From an uncultured Tidjanibacter sp. (GTDB lineage: Bacteria > Bacteroidota > Bacteroidia > Bacteroidales > Rikenellaceae), in the NCBI GenBank assembly GCA_947852905.1, contig CANTVF010000001.1:186001-250000 (forward strand): DNA of 64,000 bases, written 5' to 3'. A program made the translations under genes and the position numbers. Under the pieces are notes generated by a model. That model did no database searches and was not told the DNA's origin. It was given only the letters and a program-made list of their open reading frames with translations. The first letter of the stretch is position 1, and each line of letters begins with the position of its first letter. This document shows positions 8,540-17,034 of this stretch, in pieces.

Positions 8540-9082
8540 TCAGTCTTTATACGACAATATGACGCCGTCGATGAAAGCTTTGAAACGGTCGAATTCGTTC
8601 TGCGAGAGCGTGCGCCCGTGGCTCATGATCGTAAGCGGGTGCGGGTGGGCCTTCTCGCCGGTATGATATGACGGGTGAGTATATTCGTAATCGTTCGGCT
8701 GAAATCCGAGGCGGCGATAGAAGTTAAGGCGTCTTACGGTCATTTCGTCTTCGGGCGGTTCTATTTCGAGTATGACGAGTTTGTCCGGATATAGTTCCAG
8801 TAACCGTTCGACTATACGCGATCCGAGATTACGTCCGCGCATTTGCGGATTGACGGCGAGGAATTCGACGTATAAAATGTCTCCTTCGATCCAGTAGAAA
8901 AGCAGAGCGAGCAGTTCGCCTTCGTCGCCGATGGCTATTCTGCCGTGCGATCCGGAATTGCCGAACGCCATGCTTTGGGCCGTTCGGGAACGTCTTTCGT
9001 GTTCCGGGAAGCTGTCTTCGTACAGTTTCCAAACCGCTTCCCGGAGGTCTGGATTGGTCTCGTGGAAATCTATGAATTTCAT
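8540..9082 (-). CDS. GNAT family N-acetyltransferase
   Basis: About 180 residues. The start ATG at 9082 (KFIDFHETNPDLREAVW) is chosen because longer readings run into the tRNA-Gln gene. The GNAT core is clear: YVEFLAVNPQMRGRNLGSRI forms beta4 and the acetyl-CoA pyrophosphate loop (Q/R-x-x-G-x-G-type), and NFYRRLGFQPND is motif B. The substrate is unknown. It lies 17 bases before the AraC frame, suggesting joint transcription on the minus strand. Confidence 0.85.
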   Translation of the reverse strand: MKFIDFHETNPDLREAVWKLYEDSFPEHERRSRTAQSMAFGNSGSHGRIAIGDEGELLALLFYWIEGDILYVEFLAVNPQMRGRNLGSRIVERLLELYPDKLVILEIEPPEDEMTVRRLNFYRRLGFQPNDYEYTHPSYHTGEKAHPHPLTIMSHGRTLSQNEFDRFKAFIDGVILSYKD

Positions 9083-9170
9083 ATTAAGACGAATTTTGTA
9101 TAGAAATTGCCGCTGTGGAGTGTATAGCGATTTTTCGTTGAAAACCTTTATGGCATACTCTCGGCATATT

Positions 9171-9210
9171 AAAAACAGATCCCGATACGCTTTCGCATGT
9201 GTCGGGATCT
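9171..9210 (-). terminator. Terminator behind tRNA-Gln
   Basis: On the minus strand AGATCCCGA and TCGGGATCT form the stem, closed by an inner ATGCG/CGTAT-like pairing, and are followed by GTTTTT. It lies 10 bases past the tRNA 3' end. Confidence 0.8.
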
Positions 9211-9219
9211 GGTGCTTCG

Positions 9220-9290
9220 TTGAGCCATCGGGACTCGAACCCAAAATGACAGAACCAAAATCTGCAGTGTTACCATTACACCATGGCTCA
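9220..9290 (-). tRNA. tRNA-Gln (anticodon TTG)
   Basis: On the minus strand the acceptor arms TGAGCCA (5') and TGGCTCA (3') pair perfectly, with discriminator A. The anticodon loop contains TTTTGGT with TTG in the anticodon position. The T arm carries GGGTTCGAGTCCC. The D arm holds AATGGTAA. CCA is not encoded. It has its own terminator and precedes the GNAT gene. Confidence 0.93.
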
Positions 9291-9363
9291 ATCGGTTTTG
9301 CGCCGACAAATATAAGAATATTTTCGTTATGTGCAAAACGTCCGGACGGACGGCGTTAAAGTA

Positions 9364-9387
9364 GGGGCGGTAGAAACGTACCGCCCC
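9364..9387 (-). terminator. Terminator of the BtuB-like receptor gene
   Basis: GGGGCGGTA and TACCGCCCC form a perfect 9-bp stem with a six-base loop, 17 bases beyond the receptor stop codon. The following minus-strand sequence is only moderately T-rich. Confidence 0.55.
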
Positions 9388-9404
9388 GTGTTTGCAAAAG
9401 TGGA

Positions 9405-11375
9405 TTATATGGATATGACTATGCCGGCCGACATCCAGCGCGGAGCCTGCCGCAGTCCCACGAAATCGTAATATGCGGTGTTCAACAGATTGGTGCCTTC
9501 GACGTATACGGTCAGTATGCCCCGTTCCCAGCTCAGTCGCGCATCCAGCAGCCAATACGGATCGTACGGTGCGGTAGGGGTAGCGTTACGGTCGAACCAT
9601 CCGGCGCTCATTTCGAGGAACAGTTCTTTCCACAGGTTTATGCCGAATTGTATGGCGACCTTGTTTTTCATATAGTCGAGAGCATATTTGGATACGTAGT
9701 CTATCCGGCTCTTGTCCGATGATAACCAGCCGTAACTCAGCGTAACGTGTCTCAGTATTCCGCCGCCGAGGTATGAAACGTATGCTTCGGCACCGAACGT
9801 ATTCAGGCGTGTCATCTGCGTCGACTTCCATTTTTCGCCTTCAGGAGTCTGCACGAGTGCGTAATCTATTATGTCGGTCCCGTAACGGTAGAATCCCGTC
9901 ACTCCTGCATGTAGTTTTTCCGAGCCGTAACGTGCACCGATCATTGCCGTGAGCGCCTTTTCTGGTTTTAGGTCGGGATTGCCTATATGCGTGGCGTTGG
10001 TGTAGTACAGATCCGTGAAGGTCGGTAGACGCATCGAACGCGTTACGTTTGCTTCTACGGTCCATTTTCCGGCTAACGACTGTTTGACCGCAAGACTCCA
10101 TGCCGGGAACGTACCGTACGGACTGTGGGCTATGTTGACCGATCCGGAGAGCGTCGTGCCGCCAAGAACGGCCGTGTGGCTCAGATAGCCGTTTATTATG
10201 CTGCGGTCTTTGCTTTTAGTATAGTAGGCGTCCTGACCGGGTACTTTTATGGCCTCGTCCATATCGTCGCCCAAGACGTTGCTGTATATGTGGTGATATT
10301 TGTAGTCAGCTCCTATGGTTGTTATGCCGGCTATCCATCTGTAGTTCGCGTTTATTTCGGCGCCGACGTTATCCGTAGTGTGGTAGTTTGGCTTCCAGCC
10401 CTCGGGTGCGCCTTTCCCTTCGCGGTACAGTTCGTACTTGTCGTTGTTTTTGCGGTAGCTCACGTTGGCATTCAGTGCGAGACGCCCGAAGGATTTGTTC
10501 CAGCGTACCGATGCGAGGCCTGTTTCGGTCTCTTCGTATTGATCGGGGAAGGAGAGCGAGTAGAAACCGTTGGAACCGAATCCGCGACGTTGATATCCTC
10601 CCTGTATGTCGAAAAGGCCGGTGCGGGAAGAGTAGTGTGTTATGCGGGCGAACATGTTGGAATTGTTGAAATCGGTGTTCGCCATGTAACCGTCTGAACG
10701 GCGGTTCGAGGCCGCAGCCAATACCGTCAGTCCATTGCGCGATACGGCTCCGGAAGCGTTGGCATACAGGTAGCCGTATGCTCCTGCGGCGGTTTCTGCT
10801 CTTAGATAATTTGGTTTGAGTGGGGTGGTGACGATGTTTATAGCGCCCGAATATGCGCCTATGCCCGGTAGCCCCGTTATCAGATCTATGGCGCCTACTA
10901 TGTCGAGATCGACCGGTAGACTGTGGCTCTGGTGGCCGGTACGTGCATCGGAGAAGTCGATGCCGTTGAGAAGTACCATTGTCTGGTCGTAAGTTCCTCC
11001 TCGTAGGGAGATGTCTGCCTGAACACCTTTTCCTCCGCGTTCGCGCAGGTCGATCGCAGGGTTCAGTCTGAGTACGCTTTCGATAGTTTGCAGCGGCGAT
11101 GCCGATACCGTGTCGCGGCTGTAAACTTCTTTCGGGGAAACTACGCCCCTTGTGGGATTCAGTTTTTCGGCTGTCACCGTGACGGACTCTATCTGCTGGT
11201 TTACATGCAGCGAGTCTGTCTGTGCGGATACGTTCTGGGCGTTGAGCGTCAGTATCGACATCGTCGTACTGAGTACGCCTATTTTCGTCACTTTTCCGAG
11301 CGACGCGAACGCTCCGTAACCTTTACGGCTCCAGCGTTTGAAACATACAACCCCACTTTTAGAAGTGCTTTTCAT
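9405..11375 (-). CDS. TonB-dependent outer-membrane receptor, BtuB-like
   Basis: A 656-residue protein starting at the ATG at 11375. Its long N-terminus contains FKRWSRKGYGAFASLGKV, an extended signal found on many Bacteroidales TonB receptors, before the hydrophobic stretch and an Ala-Gln cleavage site. A TonB-box region (IESVTVTAEKL) and plug domain follow (PLQTIESVLRLNPAIDLRER, then GGTYDQTMVLLNGID). The rest is a barrel with many short aromatic strands; it ends near MSAGIVISI. There is no CarboxypepD-like N-terminal domain, so it is a BtuB/cobalamin-type rather than SusC-type receptor. It should import a large ligand through the outer membrane using TonB energy. It diverges from a propeller lipoprotein gene (11769). 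The ligand is not known; vitamin B12 is possible. Confidence 0.88.
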   Translation of the reverse strand: MKSTSKSGVVCFKRWSRKGYGAFASLGKVTKIGVLSTTMSILTLNAQNVSAQTDSLHVNQQIESVTVTAEKLNPTRGVVSPKEVYSRDTVSASPLQTIESVLRLNPAIDLRERGGKGVQADISLRGGTYDQTMVLLNGIDFSDARTGHQSHSLPVDLDIVGAIDLITGLPGIGAYSGAINIVTTPLKPNYLRAETAAGAYGYLYANASGAVSRNGLTVLAAASNRRSDGYMANTDFNNSNMFARITHYSSRTGLFDIQGGYQRRGFGSNGFYSLSFPDQYEETETGLASVRWNKSFGRLALNANVSYRKNNDKYELYREGKGAPEGWKPNYHTTDNVGAEINANYRWIAGITTIGADYKYHHIYSNVLGDDMDEAIKVPGQDAYYTKSKDRSIINGYLSHTAVLGGTTLSGSVNIAHSPYGTFPAWSLAVKQSLAGKWTVEANVTRSMRLPTFTDLYYTNATHIGNPDLKPEKALTAMIGARYGSEKLHAGVTGFYRYGTDIIDYALVQTPEGEKWKSTQMTRLNTFGAEAYVSYLGGGILRHVTLSYGWLSSDKSRIDYVSKYALDYMKNKVAIQFGINLWKELFLEMSAGWFDRNATPTAPYDPYWLLDARLSWERGILTVYVEGTNLLNTAYYDFVGLRQAPRWMSAGIVISI

Positions 11376-11768
11376 AAAAGATAAAGTTTTAAAAGTGTTT
11401 GTTGTGCCGAAATATTCGGCGTGTAAATATATGGATATTGACCGGATTCCGAAAGGCGCATCCGGAATATACTGTCTTTTATTCACATGTCCCGCATTCG
11501 TATGCATGGTATCGTGTGTTGTAATGTGGTGATTCGTATCGCATTTTGAGTTGGTCGGGGACATGTTTCCGATATTGCGATTTATCCGTTTGCAGATTGG
11601 AATAATTATATATCGATTCGGTGCGGAAATACTTCGTTCTGTAGATTCCTGAAAATTAATCAACAGTATATCTGTCATCGGGGATACTTGTGACGCATAT
11701 TTATTTATAACTTGCAGTAAAGCAAAACCACTGCTTATATACAATAATTAACCTAAATCAATTTTTCC
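11376..11768. other. Divergent promoter region, receptor / BACON lipoprotein
   Basis: A region of 393 bases between two outward-reading genes. The minus strand has TATATTTA at 11424-11431, a likely -7 box for the receptor gene. An imperfect CCGGAT/ATCCGG inverted repeat lies near 11442-11465. No conserved B12-box elements of a cobalamin riboswitch and no FMN or TPP elements could be found by eye. Confidence 0.45.
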
Positions 11769-13259
11769 ATGAAAATCAATCTTACACTTTACGGCTTGCT
11801 GGGAAGCTTGCTCGTTTCATCATTCGCAGTTTCATGTGCGAAGGAGACGTTTGATGAACAGTACGTGAAACTCGAACAGGTGGGCTGTTCGTTTTACAGT
11901 ACCGGTAATGCTCCTATGGAGATAAAGATAAAGTCCAATCCGGCAGCATGGAAGGCTGAGTCGAACGTATCGTGGCTCGAGGTAGGTAAAGGAAGTGACG
12001 GCGCTACGCTGACGCTTACGGCCGCCGACAACGACTCGGATTACGAACGTAGTGCTATCGTGACCGTTACTGCGGGCGAGGCCGTGCAGGAGGTTGCGGT
12101 TACGCAGTTGGGATTGAATCTCAACATGCCTCGCTACCGTACATTGGCTAACCTTGGTAGCGGTCTGGGCGCAGCCATATCGCCGAGCGGACGATATGTA
12201 GGAGGTTTTGAAGCTACTATCGCCGAAGACGATTCGTATGTTTTCCACCCGGTTATAATAGATGTTTATACGGGCGAAGAGTATCGTAACGTAGATGTTC
12301 CGCAGTCGCAGTTCGATCTGTATCAGACTATGGTTATGTCCGATGACGGCCTGTTGTTCATACACGACGGTCAGTTCGGTAGAGATGTAGTGTTCGATAA
12401 GGACGGTAATTATTTTGTAGTGGAGGCTGAAGGATATATTAGCAGGCCTCAGGTACAGGGAACCGGAGACGGCGGGCGTAAATGGTGCGGTTTTGCCATG
12501 AAAGAGTCCGACAAGAGCTGGACCGGAAGAATGTATTATCCTCTGGTATGGATAGACGGCGAGATACACGAGCTCAAGTTTCCGGACAAAAATTTCCGCG
12601 ATGAAGAGTTCTGGACAGGTATCATGGCGCGTGGCATGTCTGCCGACGGAAGGATTATATACGGTACCACTTGGGATAACAGCGATTTCGGCATGGTATA
12701 TTGGACCGACATCAATGAAAAGGCGAGATATGTGGGCGAGGACGTACATGTGGTCACTCCCGTTGTTATGCAAATGTCGGACGGTACAGAATACGACACC
12801 CATATAGCCAACGGCATGATATGTACTGCCAACTTGTTGCAAATAAGTCCGTCGGGAACGTGGATTGCCGGATCGTACCGTACCGAAGAAGTTGCCGAAA
12901 ACAGACAGTCTTTGATCTATACGCAGCATGCGGCTTTCTACAACACCGAAACCGAAACAACCACTATCATAAAGGATTACGGCGAATCGACCGGTATGCG
13001 TGCTACCGACGACGGAATCGCTTTCATCGGACTCGGTACTTTGGGAATTTCGAGCGGTGTCGTTTACGATCTCAATTCGGGTACCCATTTGGGTACTATC
13101 GAGGAGTGGGTTTACAACAATTACGGGATAAACGTTCCCACGGGAGTGATAAACTTCGTGAATGCGGACAAGGACGTAATCTTCGGAACGTATGCGGCAG
13201 CTTCCGCTATGGGTGTATCGTTCCAGAATTATTACATAGCACCTCCGATAACAGAATAG
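11769..13259 (+). CDS. BACON-domain lipoprotein with propeller-like repeats
   Basis: A 496-residue protein with a lipoprotein signal (lipobox FAVS-Cys23). Residues about 35-118 form a BACON domain, recognised by SNVSWLEV and the closing VTQLG strand. The rest shows a recurring motif, ISPSGRYVGG, MSADGRIIYG, ISPSGTWIAG and ATDDGIAFIG, spaced like blades of a beta-propeller. It should be lipid-anchored and surface exposed. BACON domains occur on Bacteroidetes surface proteins that bind glycans or mucin-like material. Propeller lipoproteins such as BtuG partner with BtuB receptors in this phylum, and a BtuB-like gene diverges from this one. A partnership is inference. Confidence 0.8.
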   Translation: MKINLTLYGLLGSLLVSSFAVSCAKETFDEQYVKLEQVGCSFYSTGNAPMEIKIKSNPAAWKAESNVSWLEVGKGSDGATLTLTAADNDSDYERSAIVTVTAGEAVQEVAVTQLGLNLNMPRYRTLANLGSGLGAAISPSGRYVGGFEATIAEDDSYVFHPVIIDVYTGEEYRNVDVPQSQFDLYQTMVMSDDGLLFIHDGQFGRDVVFDKDGNYFVVEAEGYISRPQVQGTGDGGRKWCGFAMKESDKSWTGRMYYPLVWIDGEIHELKFPDKNFRDEEFWTGIMARGMSADGRIIYGTTWDNSDFGMVYWTDINEKARYVGEDVHVVTPVVMQMSDGTEYDTHIANGMICTANLLQISPSGTWIAGSYRTEEVAENRQSLIYTQHAAFYNTETETTTIIKDYGESTGMRATDDGIAFIGLGTLGISSGVVYDLNSGTHLGTIEEWVYNNYGINVPTGVINFVNADKDVIFGTYAAASAMGVSFQNYYIAPPITE

Positions 13260-13405
13260 ATAATTTGGGGTAATGTCGGCCGCATATCGGCAACGGTTTG
13301 CGGCCGGCTTATAAAAAAATTTAACTATAAAAACGTGGAACGGGTCAGCGTATAGCTACAAAATGTGTTCATGCCCCCGTATGCCACTAATAAATAGTAA
13401 TTATT

Positions 13406-14920
13406 ATGAAAAAGATATTTTCAATCTTGTTGGCCGCTGCCGCAGCGTTATGTGCTGTGGCCTGCACGGAAAATACGCCCGAAGAAGCTTCGTTGTCGGT
13501 AAATCCGACACGGATAGAATTTACGGCCGAGAATGCCGCGGCTACGAACGTTACAGTTACGGCCACAGGTACCGGCTGGAGCGTATCCGTAACAGAAACC
13601 GGTTCCGGCTGGCTGACAGCCGAAAAGATCGACGACAAGACCGTGACCGTTACGGCGGCAAACAATACTACGGCAGACCAACGTATCGGCGGCGTTATCA
13701 TAACCCCCGATAACGAAGACGTAAGCAAGAAAGAGATTACCGTAGTACAAGCCGGAGCGGAAAACCCCGTGGTCTACGATCTGCAACTCTCCCCGTCGTT
13801 ACTCGAATTCGAGCCGGAGAGTGCCGAGGCGCAGACGGTAACGGTTACCGTATCGGGCGAAATGGGCTGGAAGGCCGAAGCGGCCGAAGGTTGCGCCGAT
13901 TGGGTTACGGTGACTGCCGCAGCGGATTCGTTTACGGTAAAGGTCGGCGACAACCCCGACACCAAGGAACGCATAGGTTCCGTAGTGGTAACGCCCGACA
14001 ACGAGTCGGTGGAGCCGAAAGAGGTGACTATAAAGCAGAAACCCAAAGTGCTGCCGCCCTCGTTATCTGTCGATGTCACGGAATTAAATTTCAAGTTCAA
14101 GGATGTTTCCGTAGGAAATATTATGGTAACGGCAGTAAATTGCAACTGGGATGTTACCGTTAAAGACGAAGCCGGAGCCAAGCCTGAGTGGATACATGTA
14201 ACCAATCTGATGCCGGATATATCGACAATAAATGTGACTGTCGATGCCAATACGGAACTTGTGGAAAGGGTGGCTTACATAGATATCGTAGCCGATGTCG
14301 AGAGTGTCGAGACGATTCGGGTAACGGTTACTCAAGATGCTGCTGTGGAACACTACAGCGATCTGACAGAAGATATAGATATTTCTCCGATGCTGAAAAA
14401 TTCGAAGATAACGTGTTACCCTCTCAATGATTGGGAAAGTGAAGATGCTTCGACCGCTTTCGATATCAGATTCTGGAGTGACGGAGTTACTCATGATTCG
14501 GGTAAATGGCCGCCTTATTCCGGGTCGGGCGAATTCATGAATATTCTTTTGTCTGCCGATAAGATTGTTTTTAACGACGAGAATAAATACGATTTGTCCG
14601 AAGGTGAGTATATTGTCACTTTCTACGATGGTTATACGAATAATAAGTCGGCTTTTACAATAAGTGCCGGCCGAGTGGCCGAATGGGACTCCAGTGTCAG
14701 ACAGGAATCGTGGTACTACGTTATCGAAGATGCCGAGGTTGTCACCAAGGCTCCGATATCTTCCGGTAAATTGATCGTTGAACGTAACGGCGAGGACTAT
14801 ATTCTGACCGTCGAATTCGAGGATGATCTCGGGTTCAAGATAACGGGAAAATACGAAGGACCGTTGGAAATAGGGTATCAGGGGCAGCCTTCATCTCCTA
14901 TGCCTACAAGTTTGGAATAG
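13406..14920 (+). CDS. Lipoprotein with three BACON domains
   Basis: A 504-residue protein with lipobox CAVA-Cys20. Three consecutive BACON-like Ig domains follow at about residues 30-117, 122-212 and 220-310. Domains 1 and 2 carry an xGWxV...xWL/WV core (GTGWSVSVTETGSGWL; MGWKAEAAEGCADWVTV) and close with VTPDNE...KEVT strands; domain 3 is more divergent (NWDVTVK, PEWIHV). The remaining 190 residues are an unrecognised C-terminal domain (ICYPLNDW-like start, ends PSSPMPTSLE). It is probably a surface binding protein that holds its C-terminal domain away from the membrane. It lies 146 bases behind the other BACON gene, in the same direction, so joint expression is likely. A terminator follows at 15032. 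Confidence 0.82.
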   Translation: MKKIFSILLAAAAALCAVACTENTPEEASLSVNPTRIEFTAENAAATNVTVTATGTGWSVSVTETGSGWLTAEKIDDKTVTVTAANNTTADQRIGGVIITPDNEDVSKKEITVVQAGAENPVVYDLQLSPSLLEFEPESAEAQTVTVTVSGEMGWKAEAAEGCADWVTVTAAADSFTVKVGDNPDTKERIGSVVVTPDNESVEPKEVTIKQKPKVLPPSLSVDVTELNFKFKDVSVGNIMVTAVNCNWDVTVKDEAGAKPEWIHVTNLMPDISTINVTVDANTELVERVAYIDIVADVESVETIRVTVTQDAAVEHYSDLTEDIDISPMLKNSKITCYPLNDWESEDASTAFDIRFWSDGVTHDSGKWPPYSGSGEFMNILLSADKIVFNDENKYDLSEGEYIVTFYDGYTNNKSAFTISAGRVAEWDSSVRQESWYYVIEDAEVVTKAPISSGKLIVERNGEDYILTVEFEDDLGFKITGKYEGPLEIGYQGQPSSPMPTSLE

Positions 14921-15031
14921 AATGTGGATATATAATTTATAAATCCCGACTTTTCATGTTTTAATATAGATTAGGTTATCTATCCGGCCGTAGAGCCGAA
15001 ATAGGTTTATTGGTTAAAGATAGGGTGTTAG

Positions 15032-15068
15032 TTCCCCCATACCCGAGATGGGCTTGGGGGAATTTTTT
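15032..15068 (+). terminator. Terminator after the BACON gene pair
   Basis: TTCCCCCA and TGGGGGAA-like arms (15032-15062, with an inner CCC/GGG pair) are followed by TTTTTT. Confidence 0.8.
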
Positions 15069-15143
15069 GTATCCGGCCATTACGTCTGACGGTAGGTGGT
15101 GCGCGTAGAACAGGTCGCACTCGTTATGCCCCTATATATGTAA

Positions 15144-15344
15144 ATATCGCATACCAACGGCGCCACTTCCGAAGAAGGTTTCGTATTAAACTACGCCGGC
15201 GAACGTCTCGACAACCAACCCGATTATCAGATAGTTATAACCGGGGTACAAATAGGCGAATGGTATGCGACGGTCGAATATCCGGAAGGCGGACAATAGG
15301 ACTGTGTAAAATTAACGTTGGCCTCGAAGAGTCCAGAAAAGTAA
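15144..15344 (+). pseudogene. Decayed 3' end of a lost gene
   Basis: After an in-frame stop at 15141, the plus strand reads like protein for 51 codons (NGATSEEGFVLNYAGERL, then YQIVITGVQIGEWYATVEY, then PEGGQ). It reaches TAG at 15297 and continues in the same frame as DCVKLTLASKSPEK to TAA at 15342-15344. There is no start codon. The continuing protein-like sequence past the TAG suggests a nonsense mutation in an already truncated gene. The family is not recognised; the beta-rich composition would suit a surface protein like its neighbours. Confidence 0.4.
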
Positions 15345-15752
15345 ATGTCAATAATTAAATGTAGATAGCCGGTTATGGTTGTCGGCTGTCGTTGCGAGTG
15401 AGGATGCTAATAGTCGGTTACGGCTTGACATAGCGCGAAATTAAGTGTTGCAACTGTTTTTGACGGTGCGGTAGAAAGTTTTTATGATTGTCATGAGATG
15501 TCATCGATAGTGCGTTGCGGGGGATTCCGAGTTAACTGCAATGTCATTAGTTCCTTGCGGCGGTGGTATTACGCGGCACGTTACATGGGATTCCAAGCGG
15601 TCTGCAACGGTTGTCTCAACGGCGCGTGGTTGCGGTATGCAAAGTATGTGGCGGAATGGGTAAATGTCTCCTGTCCGTGCAGTGTTTTTCGACGGGTTGG
15701 AAATCATGTCCACCGAAATTCTCCCTGAACGGCATTAGTGGTGGCGGGATGA
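15345..15752. other. Intergenic stretch without a supportable gene
   Basis: About 400 bases with only short frames in all six readings and no recognised RNA or protein motif. It lies between the decayed gene end and the convergent GNAT gene. Confidence 0.45.
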
Positions 15753-16208
15753 TTACTTATGTAGTAGGTATTCCATGCGGTACATATCGAATCCGGCAGC
15801 CCAATAATCATTGCGGATCTCCCGCAGTACGAAACCGTGTTTTTCGTAGAATTTATAAGCCATTTGCGATGTTCTGACAGTTATCTTCCGAATGCCGGGA
15901 ATGGATTCGAGTTTGTCGAGCCGGTAGCGCAGAAGCCGTGAGCCCAGTTTCATGCCATGGAAGGCGGGATGTATCATATCCCAACTTATTTTCCCTGTAG
16001 TTAGGTTGTCGGCAAAATTGATTCCTCCGCAACCCTTTATCTCTCCGTCTACCAGAATTACATAATACAGTTCCGTTTCCATGTCGAGATAACGGCTCAG
16101 GTCGTCCTCCTCATCCGGAGAGAAATATGCAGGCGTATTCAGCCTGATAAGTTCCATGACGGCAGATTTGTCCGCCGGGTCGTATTCTCTGATAGTAATG
16201 TTTTCCAT
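15753..16208 (-). CDS. GNAT family N-acetyltransferase
   Basis: A 151-residue single-domain acetyltransferase: ENITIREYDPADKSAVMEL at the start, YYVILVDGEIKGCGGINF for the central strands, HPAFHGMKLGSRLLRYRLDK as the acetyl-CoA loop and YEKHGFVLREI as motif B. The normal Arg/Gln-x-x-Gly-x-Gly loop appears as H-G-M-K-L-G. The substrate is unknown. It is a separate gene, upstream on the minus strand of nothing obvious and downstream of the Skp operon terminator. Confidence 0.85.
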   Translation of the reverse strand: MENITIREYDPADKSAVMELIRLNTPAYFSPDEEDDLSRYLDMETELYYVILVDGEIKGCGGINFADNLTTGKISWDMIHPAFHGMKLGSRLLRYRLDKLESIPGIRKITVRTSQMAYKFYEKHGFVLREIRNDYWAAGFDMYRMEYLLHK

Positions 16209-16405
16209 GAATGTTGTCGATAAGATTTTGTGTGTGGCGATCGTTGTGTCTATGCGGAGAGTATCGCATATTTCGTTCCGTTTCGGTATTTCATATATGG
16301 AACGTTCTCAGAGAGCCTGTATTCGGTCGCGGTATGACTTCGGTATCCGTTTTAGCAAGTCGAAGAAAAGTGCGTCAATGCGTTGCTGTCGCTGCTTAGT
16401 ACGAT

Positions 16406-16438
16406 AAAAAAGCCTCCTGCAACATTCGCAGGAGGCTT
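16406..16438 (-). terminator. Terminator of the uppS-bamA-skp operon
   Basis: AGCCTCCTGC and GCAGGAGGCT form a perfect 10-bp stem. On the minus strand it is followed by TTTTTT, 23 bases after the last skp stop codon. Confidence 0.88.
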
Positions 16439-16460
16439 GTACCGTGACTTCCCAGATAAT

Positions 16461-17021
16461 TTATTTGGTCGTATTTGCCGCCGCTGCGGATGTTGCGGGA
16501 GTGTCGGTAATGCCGAGTTCCTTTTTTACCATGGGCAGGACGTTGGTCAACGTACTTTCGTCATAATATACCATCGGACGGGTCGATTCGTCGAAAATGA
16601 TCGTAAATCCGTTATCGCGGCCTACCTTCTTGACAGCGTTTTCAGCCTTCTCCAGAATAGGGGTAAGCAGGTTGTATCGCAATTCGGCCAATTCCTGTTC
16701 GCCGGTAGCGTTGATCTGCCTTATGCGGGCATCCATGTCCTGAAGTTCGCGCTCCTTGACCTGACGTATCGAATCGGAATAAGTGGCGGCATTTTTCTGA
16801 TAGTCCTGATATTTGTTGTTGAACTCCACCTGCATGGATTCGAGCATGGTAGAATAATCGTCTATCATTTTCTGAAGCTGCGCTTGTGCTTCCGCGCTTT
16901 CGGGCATTATGCTGACAACCTCCTCCATGTTGATATATCCGAATTTGGGTTGTTGAGCGAATGCCGATGCGGTGCAGAATATCATAACGCCCGCGATGAC
17001 TGCTTTTACGAGTTTTTTCAT
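16461..17021 (-). CDS. OmpH/Skp family periplasmic chaperone (second copy)
   Basis: A 186-residue protein with a signal peptide (KKLVKAVIAGVMIFCTASAFA), then KFGYINMEEVVSIMPESAEA, the usual Skp start. A long charged helical region (about residues 45-125) forms the coiled-coil arms, followed by the closing region with FTIIFDESTRPMVYYDES. Skp holds unfolded outer-membrane proteins in the periplasm. It is the last gene of the uppS-bamA-skp-skp operon, 13 bases behind its paralogue. The C-terminal tail is rich in Ala and Thr. Confidence 0.93.
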   Translation of the reverse strand: MKKLVKAVIAGVMIFCTASAFAQQPKFGYINMEEVVSIMPESAEAQAQLQKMIDDYSTMLESMQVEFNNKYQDYQKNAATYSDSIRQVKERELQDMDARIRQINATGEQELAELRYNLLTPILEKAENAVKKVGRDNGFTIIFDESTRPMVYYDESTLTNVLPMVKKELGITDTPATSAAAANTTK

Positions 17022-17034
17022 TTCCGTAAGGGTT

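Noticed and set aside
11376-11768. Possible cobalamin riboswitch upstream of the BtuB-like gene
   Set aside because: The conserved B12-box and core sequences could not be found on either strand by eye.
15498-15877. Overlapping short frames between the decayed gene end and the GNAT gene
   Set aside because: No homology visible; the real gene in the 3' part is the minus-strand acetyltransferase.
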